43,079 bases of DNA. Origin: Kamptonema sp. UHCC 0994 (GTDB lineage Bacteria > Cyanobacteriota > Cyanobacteriia > Cyanobacteriales > Microcoleaceae). Where the stretch lies: assembly GCF_029167235.1 (NCBI RefSeq), contig NZ_JARFTR010000002.1, positions 1 to 43,079 of the forward strand, read 5' to 3'. The translations under genes were made by a program, and so were the position numbers. Numbering within the stretch: position 1 is the first letter of the stretch; every line of letters begins with the position of its first letter. Below the pieces are notes generated by a model. It did not search any database. It was not told the DNA's origin and was given only the letters and a program-made list of their open reading frames with translations. Below, piece after piece: positions 8,852-17,601 of this stretch.

Positions 8852-9625
8852 ATGGCTCAACGCTACATTCGCATTCAAACCCCACAAGGACAGATTCATT
8901 ACGGTTTGCTACAACTGAGCAGAAGCGTTCAGGTACTTGATGCACCTCCCTGGCTGAAAGGACAACCCACAGACTTAGAGCTGCAACCAGACACATATAA
9001 AATTCTAGCTCCTTGCTCCCCCTCTAAAATTGTCGCCGTCGGCAAAAATTATACTGACCACGCCGCCGAAATGGGTACTCCCGTCCCTACTGAACCCCTG
9101 TTATTTCTCAAACCACCTACCGCCATCATCCCCACAGGAGCAACCATCCGTTATCCATCACAATCTGAGCGAGTAGACTACGAAGGAGAATTAGCTCTAG
9201 TAATTGGGGAACCTTGCACTAACTGTACTCCAGAAGAAGGTCACAACAAAATTTGGGGCTATACTATCGCCAACGACGTAACAGCTAGAGATTTGCAAAA
9301 ACGCGATGGTCAGTGGACGAGAGCCAAAGGATTTGATACCTTTTGCCCATTGGGGCCTTGGATAGTCCGCGAACTCAGTCCTGGTGCACAATTGCAGACT
9401 TTTGTCAACGATACGACTGAACCAGTACAGTCAGCCCAAATTAATGAAATGGTTTTTTCTCCCGATTTTCTAGTTTCTTATATTAGCCAAGTAATGACCT
9501 TGATGCCGGGAGATGTGATATTAACTGGAACACCTCAAGGTGTAGGGCCATTACAAATAGGCGATCGCATCCGAGTAGAGATAGAAGGCATTGGTGCCCT
9601 AGAAAACACCGTAGCCGCTAGATAA
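8852..9625 (+). CDS. Fumarylacetoacetate hydrolase (FAH) family protein
   Basis: 257 aa. The FAH fold is shown by VAVGKNYTDHAAEMG, the metal-binding acidic set in VDYEGELALVIGEP and NDVTARDLQ, then RAKGFDTFCPLGPWIV and the C-terminal GDVILTGTPQGVGPLQIGD. Members are Mg/Mn-dependent hydrolases, decarboxylases or isomerases acting on acylpyruvate-type substrates (for example oxaloacetate decarboxylase or acylpyruvase). The precise substrate cannot be chosen from sequence. It is cytosolic and complete. A strong stem-loop (9634-9678) follows the stop directly. Confidence 0.9.
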   Translation: MAQRYIRIQTPQGQIHYGLLQLSRSVQVLDAPPWLKGQPTDLELQPDTYKILAPCSPSKIVAVGKNYTDHAAEMGTPVPTEPLLFLKPPTAIIPTGATIRYPSQSERVDYEGELALVIGEPCTNCTPEEGHNKIWGYTIANDVTARDLQKRDGQWTRAKGFDTFCPLGPWIVRELSPGAQLQTFVNDTTEPVQSAQINEMVFSPDFLVSYISQVMTLMPGDVILTGTPQGVGPLQIGDRIRVEIEGIGALENTVAAR

Positions 9626-9633
9626 TTAAAAAT

Positions 9634-9678
9634 TAAAAGTTAAAAATTAAATTCGTCATTTTTAATTTTTAACTTTTA
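9634..9678. terminator. 18-bp stem hairpin after the FAH gene
   Basis: Left arm 9634-9651 and right arm 9661-9678 are perfect complements (18 bp, A/T-rich, TAAAAGTTAAAA...) with a 9-nt loop. It starts 8 nt after the FAH stop and lies between convergent genes (tic20-like ends at 9782 on the minus strand), so it may serve both directions. Its right arm touches the start of the interspersed element at 9677. Confidence 0.6.
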
Positions 9679-9777
9679 TAGCAATCGCTAGGGCGATTAG
9701 GGCAAGTACAACTTTTACCTTTAGTCCATAATCCCTTACAGAGTAACCTCTTCCCTAGCCCCTAGCCCCTAGCTATA
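9677..9777 (+). repeat. Interspersed TATAGC...GCTATA element, copy E
   Basis: Begins TATAGCAATCGCTAGGGCGA, a variant of the TATAGCAACCGCC palindromic head, and ends CCCTAGCCCCTAGCTATA. It fills the gap between the convergent FAH and Tic20-like genes and ends 5 bases before the latter's stop. Confidence 0.65.
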
Positions 9778-9781
9778 ATTG

Positions 9782-10255
9782 TCACCGCACTTGCATATAA
9801 ACTGCATCCGAAAGCGGAGGAATCTCTGCATAACGTCCAAATAGAGACTGAACGACAGCATAAACAAACGCTGACACCAGACCTAAAAAGATCATGTTAA
9901 AAAGAGTCTGAATCACAAAACTGACCTGACCCCCGGCAAAAAGTCCCAAAATCAAACTGCACAAAACCAAAATAATGTCGATAAGAATAGCTTGCATCGC
10001 ATTGAAACGAATAAAGTGATTAATACTTTCGTTTCTAACTACACCCAAATACAAGCCAAAGAAAATAATCAACCCAGCAAACGGTACTGTTTGGTAAATC
10101 TTTAGCACTGGAAGTAGCGGCACAAAAAATAGTCCGAGCGCCGGAAACTGTCGAAATAAGAACTGACCAAACTGTAGCCCATCAATCAAGGGCAACAGAT
10201 AAGGCAAACAAGCAAAAATCCGTTCTGGAATAGTCGTAGATCCGCGCCAAGTCAT
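9782..10255 (-). CDS. Tic20 family protein
   Basis: 157 aa, four hydrophobic segments: ALGLFFVPLLPVLKIY, FAGLIIFFGLYLGVV, IDIILVLCSLILGLFAG and FNMIFLGLVSAFVYAVVQS. The N-terminus (WRGSTTIPERIFACLPYLLP) and the VRNESINHFIRFNAMQA stretch are typical of cyanobacterial relatives of the chloroplast inner-envelope import component Tic20. It sits in the inner or thylakoid membrane. The bacterial role is not settled; import or permease function comes from the plastid homologue. The gene is monocistronic and convergent with the FAH gene. Confidence 0.9.
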   Translation of the reverse strand: MTWRGSTTIPERIFACLPYLLPLIDGLQFGQFLFRQFPALGLFFVPLLPVLKIYQTVPFAGLIIFFGLYLGVVRNESINHFIRFNAMQAILIDIILVLCSLILGLFAGGQVSFVIQTLFNMIFLGLVSAFVYAVVQSLFGRYAEIPPLSDAVYMQVR

Positions 10256-10569
10256 AGAAAATTCTCCTAAGTCCAGTAATTAACCATTCAGTTTAAACTT
10301 GCCAATTTCGTTGTTGTCAGTGAAAGTCATAGACTGTTTATCATCCTTCCTGACTTTCTTATCGTAATACGGTTTTCCTAAGTTGGGTGCTAAAGTTAGG
10401 GAAAATATCGAAGGTAGATTTTAACCCAGCGTTTGTCTTTCATCCTCGTACTGAAGTTACGGGGGTTTTCAAGGCAACCCTCAGAATGCAGTAACCGACT
10501 AACTTCTCAGTCCCCAACAAAAAGCTGCTGTCAACCTTTCAACCGAATCTAGGTGCTAGCACAAAGAGA
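10256..10569. other. Intergenic region upstream of the Tic20-like gene
   Basis: 314 bases between two minus-strand genes. I see no ORF with a plausible start and no tRNA-like fold. It must contain the Tic20-like promoter and the 3' end of the small Cys-rich gene. Confidence 0.6.
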
Positions 10570-10767
10570 CTACTGTATATTAGCAATGCGAAAGCCCATC
10601 TGACACTCATACTGGTCGGGTTGGCTGGTGGTGGGTTTAGGGATGAGATGACCGCAGCGGAGTTCATTTCCCCTCCAGCGGGGTTGACCGCTCTGATCCG
10701 CAAGTAAACAACTTTGACAAACAGACTGAGGAGCAAGCATCTGGTTTTCCATTAAAATTACTAACAT
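10570..10767 (-). CDS. Small four-cysteine protein, possible zinc ribbon
   Basis: 65 aa. The ATG at 10767 has a textbook GGAGGT ribosome site 5 nt upstream, rare in this window and the main reason to call it a gene. Cysteines at 17, 20, 38 and 55 (CQSC, RCGH, YECQMG) could bind one metal ion or form a redox centre. The sequence between is polar (LADQSGQPRWRGNELRC). I recall similar small proteins in other cyanobacteria but know no function. A 65-codon ORF in another frame of the same stretch lacks such a start and looks spurious. Confidence 0.75.
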   Translation of the reverse strand: MLVILMENQMLAPQSVCQSCLLADQSGQPRWRGNELRCGHLIPKPTTSQPDQYECQMGFRIANIQ

Positions 10768-11080
10768 TTGACACCTCCGGGAGAGTCCAGACCGCTAAAT
10801 TCATTGTACTTCAGGACTTTGAGACTATCGGTTAAAGATGAACACAATGTAATATTTATGTCAATAGTACCCAGGCCATAGTGTTGTGGAAGTGGTATGG
10901 TGCCCGTTAACTTAGGATAGGGAAACTAGGTAGAAGGTGCGATCGGCCTTCACATACTGGGCACTAAAAAGATGGGAAAATAGGAAAATAGGGAAAATTC
11001 CCAATTCTTCGTGCTTCCTTAAACTTCCCCAAGACCAAATACCCCATCCCCGATTCCCAATTTGTTGAGAGGTTTACTTC
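10768..11080 (+). other. glyA upstream region with possible structured leader
   Basis: 313 bases without an ORF. A closing stem TGGTGCCC/GGGCACTA (10898-10905 with 10959-10966, including one G-U wobble) encloses a second hairpin GAAGG/CCTTC (10933-10951). This could be a folded 5' leader or a small RNA. It does not match a glycine riboswitch as far as I can judge. Two purine/pyrimidine-rich stretches follow up to the start codon. Confidence 0.3.
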
Positions 11081-12364
11081 GTGAGCGATACTAACTTAGA
11101 ATTACTTGGCAAGACCGATCCCTTAGTGGCGGATTTAATCGGCAAAGAACTCCAGCGACAGCGGGATCACCTAGAACTGATTGCCAGCGAAAACTTCACG
11201 TCAGCAGCAGTTTTAGCAGCTCAAGGCTCTGTTTTGACCAACAAGTATGCAGAAGGCCTACCGACCAAGCGCTACTATGGCGGTTGCGAATTTATCGACA
11301 GCGTAGAACAACTGGCTATAGATCGTGCTAAACAGCTATTTGGAGCCGCCCACGCCAACGTTCAGCCTCACTCTGGAGCTCAGGCTAATTTTGCAGTATT
11401 TTTAGCACTGCTAGAGCCAGGAGACACGATTATGGGGATGGACTTGTCTCATGGCGGACATTTAACTCACGGTTCCCCTGTTAACGTCTCTGGCAAGTGG
11501 TTCAAGGCTTGTCATTATGGCGTTAGTCGGGAAACAGAACAGTTGGATTATGCTGAAATCTTAGAACTGGCAAAACAATACCGACCAAAATTGTTGATTT
11601 GCGGTTATTCAGCTTATTCTCGTGCGATCGACTTCGAGAAATTTCGTGCGATCGCAGACGAAGTAGGCGCATACCTCCTCGCCGATATCGCCCACATCGC
11701 CGGTCTAGTTGCAACGGGACACCACTCCAGTCCCCTCACCCACTGTCACGTTGTCACCACCACTACCCACAAAACTCTCCGGGGCCCCAGAGGTGGTTTA
11801 ATTCTGACAAATGACGCAGAACTTGGTAAAAAGCTCGATAAAGCAGTTTTCCCAGGCAATCAGGGAGGGCCCTTAGAGCACGTTATTGCCGGTAAAGCCG
11901 TAGCCTTTGGCGAAGCCTTAAAGCCAGAATTCAAAATCTACTCCGGCCAGGTGATTGAAAATGCTCGCGTCATGGCTGCTCAATTACTGCACCGAGGGTT
12001 GAAGATTGTCTCAGGTGGAACCGATAATCACTTAATGCTAGTTGACTTGCGATCGCTGCCCATGACTGGCAAACGGGCAGATCAACTCGTCAGTGGCATA
12101 AACATTACAGCCAATAAAAACACCGTACCCTTCGATCCAGAGTCACCTTTCGTCACCAGTGGCCTGCGGTTAGGAACACCAGCAATGACCACAAGGGGGA
12201 TGGGAACCACAGAATTTGTGGAAATTGCTAATATTATTGCCGATCGCCTGCTACAACCAGAAGATGAAGCAGTGACAGCAGAATGCCGCCAAAGAGTAGC
12301 AACTTTGTGCGATCGCTTCCCCCTTTACCCTCACCTTAACTTGAGAGTAGCAGCCTTAGCCTGA
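11081..12364 (+). CDS. glyA: Serine hydroxymethyltransferase
   Basis: 427 aa, GTG start with GAGAGG 8 nt upstream. This PLP enzyme interconverts serine and glycine with transfer of the one-carbon unit to tetrahydrofolate; in cyanobacteria it also supplies one-carbon units alongside photorespiratory glycine metabolism. Visible motifs are [10 protein letters not shown] at the N-terminus, [23 protein letters not shown], and the PLP-binding Lys231 in [14 protein letters not shown]. It is full length and cytosolic. Its side product 5-formyl-THF is the substrate of the cyclo-ligase at 8001. Confidence 0.98.
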   Translation: MSDTNLELLGKTDPLVADLIGKELQRQRDHLELIASENFTSAAVLAAQGSVLTNKYAEGLPTKRYYGGCEFIDSVEQLAIDRAKQLFGAAHANVQPHSGAQANFAVFLALLEPGDTIMGMDLSHGGHLTHGSPVNVSGKWFKACHYGVSRETEQLDYAEILELAKQYRPKLLICGYSAYSRAIDFEKFRAIADEVGAYLLADIAHIAGLVATGHHSSPLTHCHVVTTTTHKTLRGPRGGLILTNDAELGKKLDKAVFPGNQGGPLEHVIAGKAVAFGEALKPEFKIYSGQVIENARVMAAQLLHRGLKIVSGGTDNHLMLVDLRSLPMTGKRADQLVSGINITANKNTVPFDPESPFVTSGLRLGTPAMTTRGMGTTEFVEIANIIADRLLQPEDEAVTAECRQRVATLCDRFPLYPHLNLRVAALA

Positions 12365-12532
12365 TGCTTGGGGAGCTAGAGGAGAGAGAGACTGGGAGAC
12401 GAGGTTAGATTTATCTACCTCCCATCCCCTGCACCCCCTCTCCCCTTTCCCCCTCTTCCATCATTCAGAAACCATCTGAAATGTAGTAGACTCTGCCTGA
12501 CACCCTATTTCCCCGTACTTTACAGATTTCAG

Positions 12533-13591
12533 ATGTCGCACCATCTGTACCACTTGGTAGCCTTTCTCGTTTCAGCGATAGTTGTCCTGTCGAGTACGCC
12601 GCTTGTCAAAAAAATTGGCATCGCCAGCGGGCGCGTAGATAACCCCGGTGGACGTAAAGTACACGATCGCCCGATGGTGCGTTTGGGAGGTGTGTCTATT
12701 TTCCTAGGCACATTAACCGCTTTGCTAATTGTCTGGTGGTCTGGAGGCTTTCTTGATGACACCGGACAAACTCTCAACCGTCAAGACGAATATGAAATCT
12801 GGGGCGTTACCATCGGCGGCCTCGCCTTCTTCTTGATTGGTTTGGCAGATGACTTATTTTCCCTCTCAGCCTTCACTCGCCTGCTGATGCAAGTCAGTGT
12901 TGCCAGCATCGCCTGGTGGGTTGGCGTGCGGATCGACTTTCTGACAATTCCAACAATGGGACTGGTACCCATTGAAATCCTTAGCTTGCCCGTGACAGTA
13001 ATTTGGCTAGTTGGTATGGCTAATGCCATCAACTGGATTGACGGTTTAGACGGCTTGGCTGCCGGTGTTTCAGGCATTGCCGCCGTTGTGATGCTAATTG
13101 TCAGTCTGTTCATGCACCAACCAGCCGCCGCCTTAATTGCAGCCGCCTTAGCTGGTGGTTCCCTAGGATTTCTGCGCTACAACTTCAATCCGGCTCAAAT
13201 TTTTATGGGAGACGGTGGTGCCTATTTCATGGGATTTACCCTAGCTGGAGTAGGAGTAATTGGCTTGGTTAAAACTACTGCTGTCACCTCTGTTTTGTTG
13301 CCGTACTTGATTCTAGCTGTGCCAATTTTGGATATGTCGGCGGTAATTCTCGATCGCTTGCGTAATGGCAAGTCGCCATTTATTGCTGACAAACGCCACC
13401 TCCACCACCGACTGCTAGAGGCGGGACTTTCGCAGCGATTAACAGTTTTGTTTATTTACTCCTTGACCCTCTGGGTAGGAAGTTTAGCCCTAGCTTTTTC
13501 AGGAATTCCTAGTGGCTTAGTTTACGCCTTGAGTGCTACAGGTCTTCTAGCTTATACAAGCTGGAAAGTCTGGAGACACGCTAAAAATTAA
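12533..13591 (+). CDS. MraY/WecA/TagO-family polyprenyl-phosphate GlcNAc-1-phosphate transferase
   Basis: 352 aa integral membrane protein with about ten hydrophobic segments. Family signatures are GGRKVHDRPMVRLGG near the N-terminus, the Asp-rich NAINWIDGLDGLAAG (about 163-177), FMGDGGAYFMGF, and the histidine loop DKRHLHHRLLEAGLS, which is characteristic of the WecA/TagO branch rather than MraY. It transfers a HexNAc-1-phosphate from the UDP-sugar to undecaprenyl phosphate, starting a cell-surface polymer. It is a second initiating enzyme in the window besides the WbaP type. A 33-nt palindrome made of heptamers follows the stop at once. Confidence 0.92.
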   Translation: MSHHLYHLVAFLVSAIVVLSSTPLVKKIGIASGRVDNPGGRKVHDRPMVRLGGVSIFLGTLTALLIVWWSGGFLDDTGQTLNRQDEYEIWGVTIGGLAFFLIGLADDLFSLSAFTRLLMQVSVASIAWWVGVRIDFLTIPTMGLVPIEILSLPVTVIWLVGMANAINWIDGLDGLAAGVSGIAAVVMLIVSLFMHQPAAALIAAALAGGSLGFLRYNFNPAQIFMGDGGAYFMGFTLAGVGVIGLVKTTAVTSVLLPYLILAVPILDMSAVILDRLRNGKSPFIADKRHLHHRLLEAGLSQRLTVLFIYSLTLWVGSLALAFSGIPSGLVYALSATGLLAYTSWKVWRHAKN

Positions 13592-13593
13592 TG

Positions 13594-13640
13594 ACAGTTA
13601 ACAGTTAACCGTTAACTGTTAACTGTTAACTGTTAACTGG
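13594..13640. repeat. Heptamer array folded as a palindrome (terminator-like)
   Basis: GTTAACA-type heptamers run one way and then reverse. Arms 13594-13609 and 13611-13626 are perfect 16-nt complements with a single-base centre, followed by further GTTAACT units. It starts 2 nt after the stop of the WecA-like gene, so it may end that transcript. Confidence 0.75.
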
Positions 13641-13803
13641 TGAAGGAAAATTAGCGTAATTTAAAATCAAATTTCGGTCTAATACCAATTCTTAAAAGTA
13701 GATCGTTAGGAAATTTTATTGTTCCTTCAGCTATAATAAAAAATTAAAACTGGAAAAATTTAGCCATTTTTAATTTTTAATTTTTAATTTTTAATTCTTC
13801 CAG

Positions 13804-15051
13804 ATGGTTGCTGAAATTATTTGTGTTGGTACAGAGTTACTGCTAGGGGATATTCTCAATAGCAATGCCCAGTTTTTAGCGCAGCAATTGGCAAGTTTGG
13901 GGATTCCCCACTACTACCAAACTGTGGTTGGGGACAATCCAGAACGGATTAAACAGGTATTAGAGATTGCTATGGGGCGATCGCATATCCTTCTATTTAC
14001 AGGCGGTCTGGGGCCAACTCCCGACGACCTCACAGTAGAAACCATCGCCGACTTCTTTGGCGTTCCCCTAACTGAACGTCCCGAAATTATCGCAGACATT
14101 GAGCAGAAATTTGCTCAACGGGGGCGCGTAATGAGTCCCAGCAACCGCAAACAAGCTTTAATGCCCGAAGGGGCAGATATTCTACCTAATTCTAGCGGTA
14201 GTGCACCAGGAATTATTTGGCAGCCCCGGCCAAATATCACAATCATGACCTTTCCGGGAGTACCTGCGGAAATGCACCTCATGTGGCAAGAAACCGCCAT
14301 ACCTTATCTGCGGAATCAGGGATGGTGTCGCGAAATAATTTACAGCCGCACCTTAAGGTTTTGGGGAATAACCGAGTCAGCTTTAGCAGAAAAAGTAAAT
14401 GATTTTTTTAACTTAACTAACCCTACCGTTGCTCCCTATGCCAATCACGGTGAAGTCAAGCTGCGAATCTCAGCTCGCTCCGAATCAGCAGAGCAAGCTA
14501 CAAAATTGATTTTACCAGTAGAGGAACAGTTGAGACAGATAGCTGGACTTGACTGTTATGGTGCTGACAGCGATAGTTTAGCCTCAGTAGTTGGTCAACT
14601 ATTACTGAATGCGGGTGAAACTTTGGCTGTGGCGGAGTCTTGTACTGGTGGCGGATTGGGAGCAATGCTAACCAGTATCTCTGGTAGTTCTAACTACTTT
14701 TTAGGGGGAATTATTTCCTACGACAACCGAGTTAAAGTAGGGCTGTTAGGTGTTAATGCAGAAGATTTAGCTAAATTTGGCGCAGTAAGCCGTACAGTAG
14801 CAAAACAAATGGCAGTGGGAGTGCGATCGCGTCTAGAAACTACTTATGGTTTGAGTATTACAGGAATTGCCGGGCCTGGAGGGGGGAGTGAGGATAAACC
14901 AGTGGGATTGGTTTATATCGGTTTAGCCGGGCCTAGCGGTGAGGTAGAAGCTTTTAAATATCGTTTTGGTAATCTGCGCGATCGCAACTGGATTCGGAAT
15001 CTGAGCACCTGTACAGCCCTCGATCAGTTACGACGAAAACTCTTAGCCTGA
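13804..15051 (+). CDS. cinA: CinA: competence/damage-inducible protein, NMN amidohydrolase
   Basis: 415 aa, two domains. Residues 1-170 are the molybdopterin-binding-like COG1058 domain (EIICVGTELLLGDI, FTGGLGPTPDD, PGVPAEMHLMW). Residues about 255-415 are the PncC-type amidase (VAESCTGGGLGAML, GGIISYDNRVK, GIAGPGGGSEDKPVGLVY). The C-terminal half hydrolyses nicotinamide mononucleotide in the pyridine-nucleotide salvage cycle; the N-terminal half has ADP-ribose pyrophosphatase activity in characterised members. Complete length. The leader is A/T-rich with an AAATTAAAA/TTTTAATTT inverted repeat close to the start. Confidence 0.96.
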   Translation: MVAEIICVGTELLLGDILNSNAQFLAQQLASLGIPHYYQTVVGDNPERIKQVLEIAMGRSHILLFTGGLGPTPDDLTVETIADFFGVPLTERPEIIADIEQKFAQRGRVMSPSNRKQALMPEGADILPNSSGSAPGIIWQPRPNITIMTFPGVPAEMHLMWQETAIPYLRNQGWCREIIYSRTLRFWGITESALAEKVNDFFNLTNPTVAPYANHGEVKLRISARSESAEQATKLILPVEEQLRQIAGLDCYGADSDSLASVVGQLLLNAGETLAVAESCTGGGLGAMLTSISGSSNYFLGGIISYDNRVKVGLLGVNAEDLAKFGAVSRTVAKQMAVGVRSRLETTYGLSITGIAGPGGGSEDKPVGLVYIGLAGPSGEVEAFKYRFGNLRDRNWIRNLSTCTALDQLRRKLLA

Positions 15052-15324
15052 AATGGGTGTGGGAGATGGAGCAAAGGGGCAATTCCGTCTTCCATCTCCC
15101 TATCTCCCTCTTCATCCCTCGATCCCCCTTGATTATTTGTAAACATTCGTTATTATTAAAGAATGAAGACTGATTGGTAAATCAACTGATTCTCTCCGTT
15201 GCCTACAGCAAAGTACCCAGAGAAGACAAGCTCGACTGTTGATTTCAACTCTTTGCTTGCCTGAATTCAGAAATTTAGCCATTAGTCCAGCAAATTAGCG
15301 TGAAAAAAAGGAGCTATCTGTTCA

Positions 15325-15462
15325 ATGGAGGAAATTGAAAAGGTACTGGAAGAAATCACGGAATGGATTCGCAAGCTGATAGAAGCTCTCCTGAGTCCAG
15401 ACGCTCAACCAGAACCTGAACTTATTCCCATTCCAGTCAACCAGCCAAAGCGTCCCAGATAA
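15325..15462 (+). CDS. Possible 45-aa protein
   Basis: An ATG at 15325 preceded by AAGGAG (15308-15313, 11-nt spacing) opens a 45-codon frame. Residues 1-24 read MEEIEKVLEEITEWIRKLIE and so on, an amphipathic, acidic helix. The rest is Pro-rich with a basic end (QPKRPR). The two-part composition and the ribosome site suggest a real small gene between cinA and aroQ. I know no function; a peripheral membrane peptide is possible. Coding status would rest on conservation in related strains. Confidence 0.5.
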   Translation: MEEIEKVLEEITEWIRKLIEALLSPDAQPEPELIPIPVNQPKRPR

Positions 15463-15551
15463 CTCGCAGTGGATTTGAGATTGGCAAAAAGATTCAGCTC
15501 TCTGTGAAATCCCAAATCAAAAATCAGAAATAAAAATTAATTTCGCTGGAA

Positions 15552-16001
15552 TTGTTGGAATTGTTAAATATCCTGGTGTTGCATGGCCCAAATCTCAATC
15601 TATTGGGTCAGCGAGAGCCTGGAGTTTATGGCAGTGCAACTTTAGATGACATCAACCAGTTGTTAGAGCAAGAAGCACAAACCCTCCAGGTGAAAATTTC
15701 TATCCAGCAGTCCAATCATGAAGGCGTTTTGGTGGATGCAATTCATTCAATGTTAGGGCAACACCAAGGTCTATTGATTAATGCTGGAGCTTATACCCAT
15801 ACCAGCGTAGCAATCCGAGACGCGATCGGTGCAGTTAGCGTTCCTGCGGTAGAAGTTCATCTCAGTAACATTTACCGCCGTGAACCTTTCAGGCATCATT
15901 CGTTTATTGCGGCGGTGGCAATTGGGCAAATCAGCGGTTTTGGCGCGGACAGTTATCGTTTGGGGTTACAAGCTTTGGTTCATCACCTGAAATATAGCTA
16001 G
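15552..16001 (+). CDS. aroQ: 3-dehydroquinate dehydratase, type II
   Basis: 149 aa, TTG start at 15552 (another TTG follows at once); no ATG is available. It is the third enzyme of the shikimate pathway, dehydrating 3-dehydroquinate, and forms a dodecamer in known members. Motifs: [19 protein letters not shown] with the catalytic Arg and Tyr, [32 protein letters not shown]. Core length is normal. The last codons (KYS, stop TAG) are read from the first bases of an interspersed repeat (TATAGCTAG), so the present C-terminus is set by that repeat. Confidence 0.96.
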   Translation: MLELLNILVLHGPNLNLLGQREPGVYGSATLDDINQLLEQEAQTLQVKISIQQSNHEGVLVDAIHSMLGQHQGLLINAGAYTHTSVAIRDAIGAVSVPAVEVHLSNIYRREPFRHHSFIAAVAIGQISGFGADSYRLGLQALVHHLKYS

Positions 16002-16045
16002 GGGCTAGGGGCTAGGGGAAGAAGGGGCTAGAGGCTAGGGGTAGG
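15993..16045 (-). repeat. Interspersed TATAGC element, copy F (partial)
   Basis: Starts TATAGCTAGGGGCTAGGGG, the reverse of the CCCTAGC/GCTATA tail seen in the other copies, followed by GGGGAAGAAGG. I find no second TATA end before the next gene at 16095, so the copy is truncated or decayed. It overlaps the last two codons and stop of aroQ. Confidence 0.55.
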
Positions 16046-16094
16046 TGGATGACGAGACGAACAAATCCTTAACTCAGCTAAAAAGGAAACTGAA

Positions 16095-17324
16095 ATGCGT
16101 TACTCCCTGTTAAGTAAGTTTCAAGGTGTACTACTAGGCGCGGCATTAGGGGAATTATTGGGCATTGAATATCAAAGGCAACTATCAGGTTATAATCATC
16201 AAAATCAAGGTTTTAACCCCAGTTTAAACAAGATAAAATTGCAAAATTTGCTGCCGGGTGCGGTACGATCTGAATTAAAGTCAGTAAACCTAAACCGTGA
16301 CTTTCAGCTTAGCCGTAGATCATCTAGTAGCAGTGGGTATTTGGCCTTTCTCTGGGGTAAAAGCTTGATGCGGATGAGAGGTTTGGATTTAAAAGACTTG
16401 AAGGAAACTTGGGTAGAATTTTCTAACTCGGAATCTACAAAAGTTAACTCTCAATCAGACTATCAAGCAATCGGTACAGCACCAGAGGAGATATTGCAGG
16501 AGAGAAAGGTAGTTTCACCCTTAGCAGTTCATCCTTCACCTTTTATGCTTCACCCTTCAGAAGCGGCAATAGCTACCTTACCAGTAGCGATGTTTTTTCA
16601 CGAAAATAAAGCTAAACTACGAGAAAAACTAGAGCAAGTGGCGGGAGTGTGGCAAACTCCTAGTCAAGTTGAACAAGATTTAGCGGTAGGGACTTTAGGT
16701 GTAGGATATGCGATCGCGCGAGCACTTAAAGAAAAACTCAACCCCTCTACCTTAATTTCTGAAACCCTTACCTATCTGGGGGTAGATACACCTTTGGGAA
16801 ATTTGCTGGTACAAGTACAGATATTGTTAGAACAGAATGCTAGTTTAGAGGCGGCTCAGACTCAGCTTTATAAAAGTGCAGTTGTAAAACACAAGCCAGA
16901 AGTACCACAGAGAAGCTTAGACTTGAAGTTTGTTAGTCCTTCATTTTTTGTGCCGATTGCCATAGCTTTTTACTGCTTCCTAAGTACCCCAGAAAACTTG
17001 CGCTTAGCAGTTATCCGTGCAGCGCGAATGGGGGTAGAACCCCAACTCACTTGCAGTCTGGTGGGTGCTCTTTCAGGAGCTTATAATAGCGCTGTCGGCA
17101 TTCCCGTAGAATGGCGAGTCGCATTGGGAACAAATTCTGAAGGATCTGAGATTTCGAGGCGATCGCCTTTAATTTGGGGTACGGTAAGTATAGGGGAAAT
17201 TATGGAATTAGCAGCTAACCTCTTAGCTGTTTGGTCTGGAGCATACCACAGCTCGGTCTATAGCGCATCACCACAACCTCCGGTTGTGGCAGCACCTTAT
17301 GTGATTAGGCCCCAGAGAGTTTAG
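16095..17324 (+). CDS. ADP-ribosylglycohydrolase-like protein, metal ligands apparently lost
   Basis: 409 aa with an AAGGAAA ribosome site. The beginning (KFQGVLLGAALGELLGIEY) and the end (ARMGVEPQLTCSLVGALSGAYNSAVGIPVEWR) follow the DraG/ADP-ribosylglycohydrolase layout. Where active members have GDALG and GGDTDT, this protein has GELLG and GVEPQLT, and I see no DDT motif, so the binuclear Mg site looks absent. A central insert (about residues 140-160, SPLAVHPSPFMLHPSE) is low in complexity and may come from an intergenic repeat. Function is unknown; a binding pseudoenzyme is the simplest reading. It is cytosolic. Confidence 0.7.
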   Translation: MRYSLLSKFQGVLLGAALGELLGIEYQRQLSGYNHQNQGFNPSLNKIKLQNLLPGAVRSELKSVNLNRDFQLSRRSSSSSGYLAFLWGKSLMRMRGLDLKDLKETWVEFSNSESTKVNSQSDYQAIGTAPEEILQERKVVSPLAVHPSPFMLHPSEAAIATLPVAMFFHENKAKLREKLEQVAGVWQTPSQVEQDLAVGTLGVGYAIARALKEKLNPSTLISETLTYLGVDTPLGNLLVQVQILLEQNASLEAAQTQLYKSAVVKHKPEVPQRSLDLKFVSPSFFVPIAIAFYCFLSTPENLRLAVIRAARMGVEPQLTCSLVGALSGAYNSAVGIPVEWRVALGTNSEGSEISRRSPLIWGTVSIGEIMELAANLLAVWSGAYHSSVYSASPQPPVVAAPYVIRPQRV

Positions 17325-17601
17325 GTTATTGAGATTTTAGATAATTGAGGAGTGAAATAAATTCAGTGTGAATAGCGATCGCTAACTGTTTACCCCCTCA
17401 ACAAGCCTAGTTCTAAGTGTGAAAAAACTTAGGGCTAAACACTAATCAGTATCCAGAGTCAGGCAAAATATCTGACAGGGGGTCGATGCTGTTGACAAAA
17501 ATCTACCTAAACTTTCTTAAACCTATTCATCGACCATGAGTTAGGTTTGAGTAAGTTTCATAGAACGGCTGCTAAATAAATTTGATGTAGCTTTGATATA
17601 A

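Noticed and set aside
10539-10736. 65-codon minus-strand frame overlapping the four-Cys gene
   Set aside because: The alternative frame has the GGAGGT site and the conserved-looking Cys pattern; this one has neither.
17492-17520. TTGACA box upstream of the 7TM-HD gene as a promoter
   Set aside because: The hexamer at the right distance is only TCTTAA (3 of 6 matches to TATAAT), so support is too weak.
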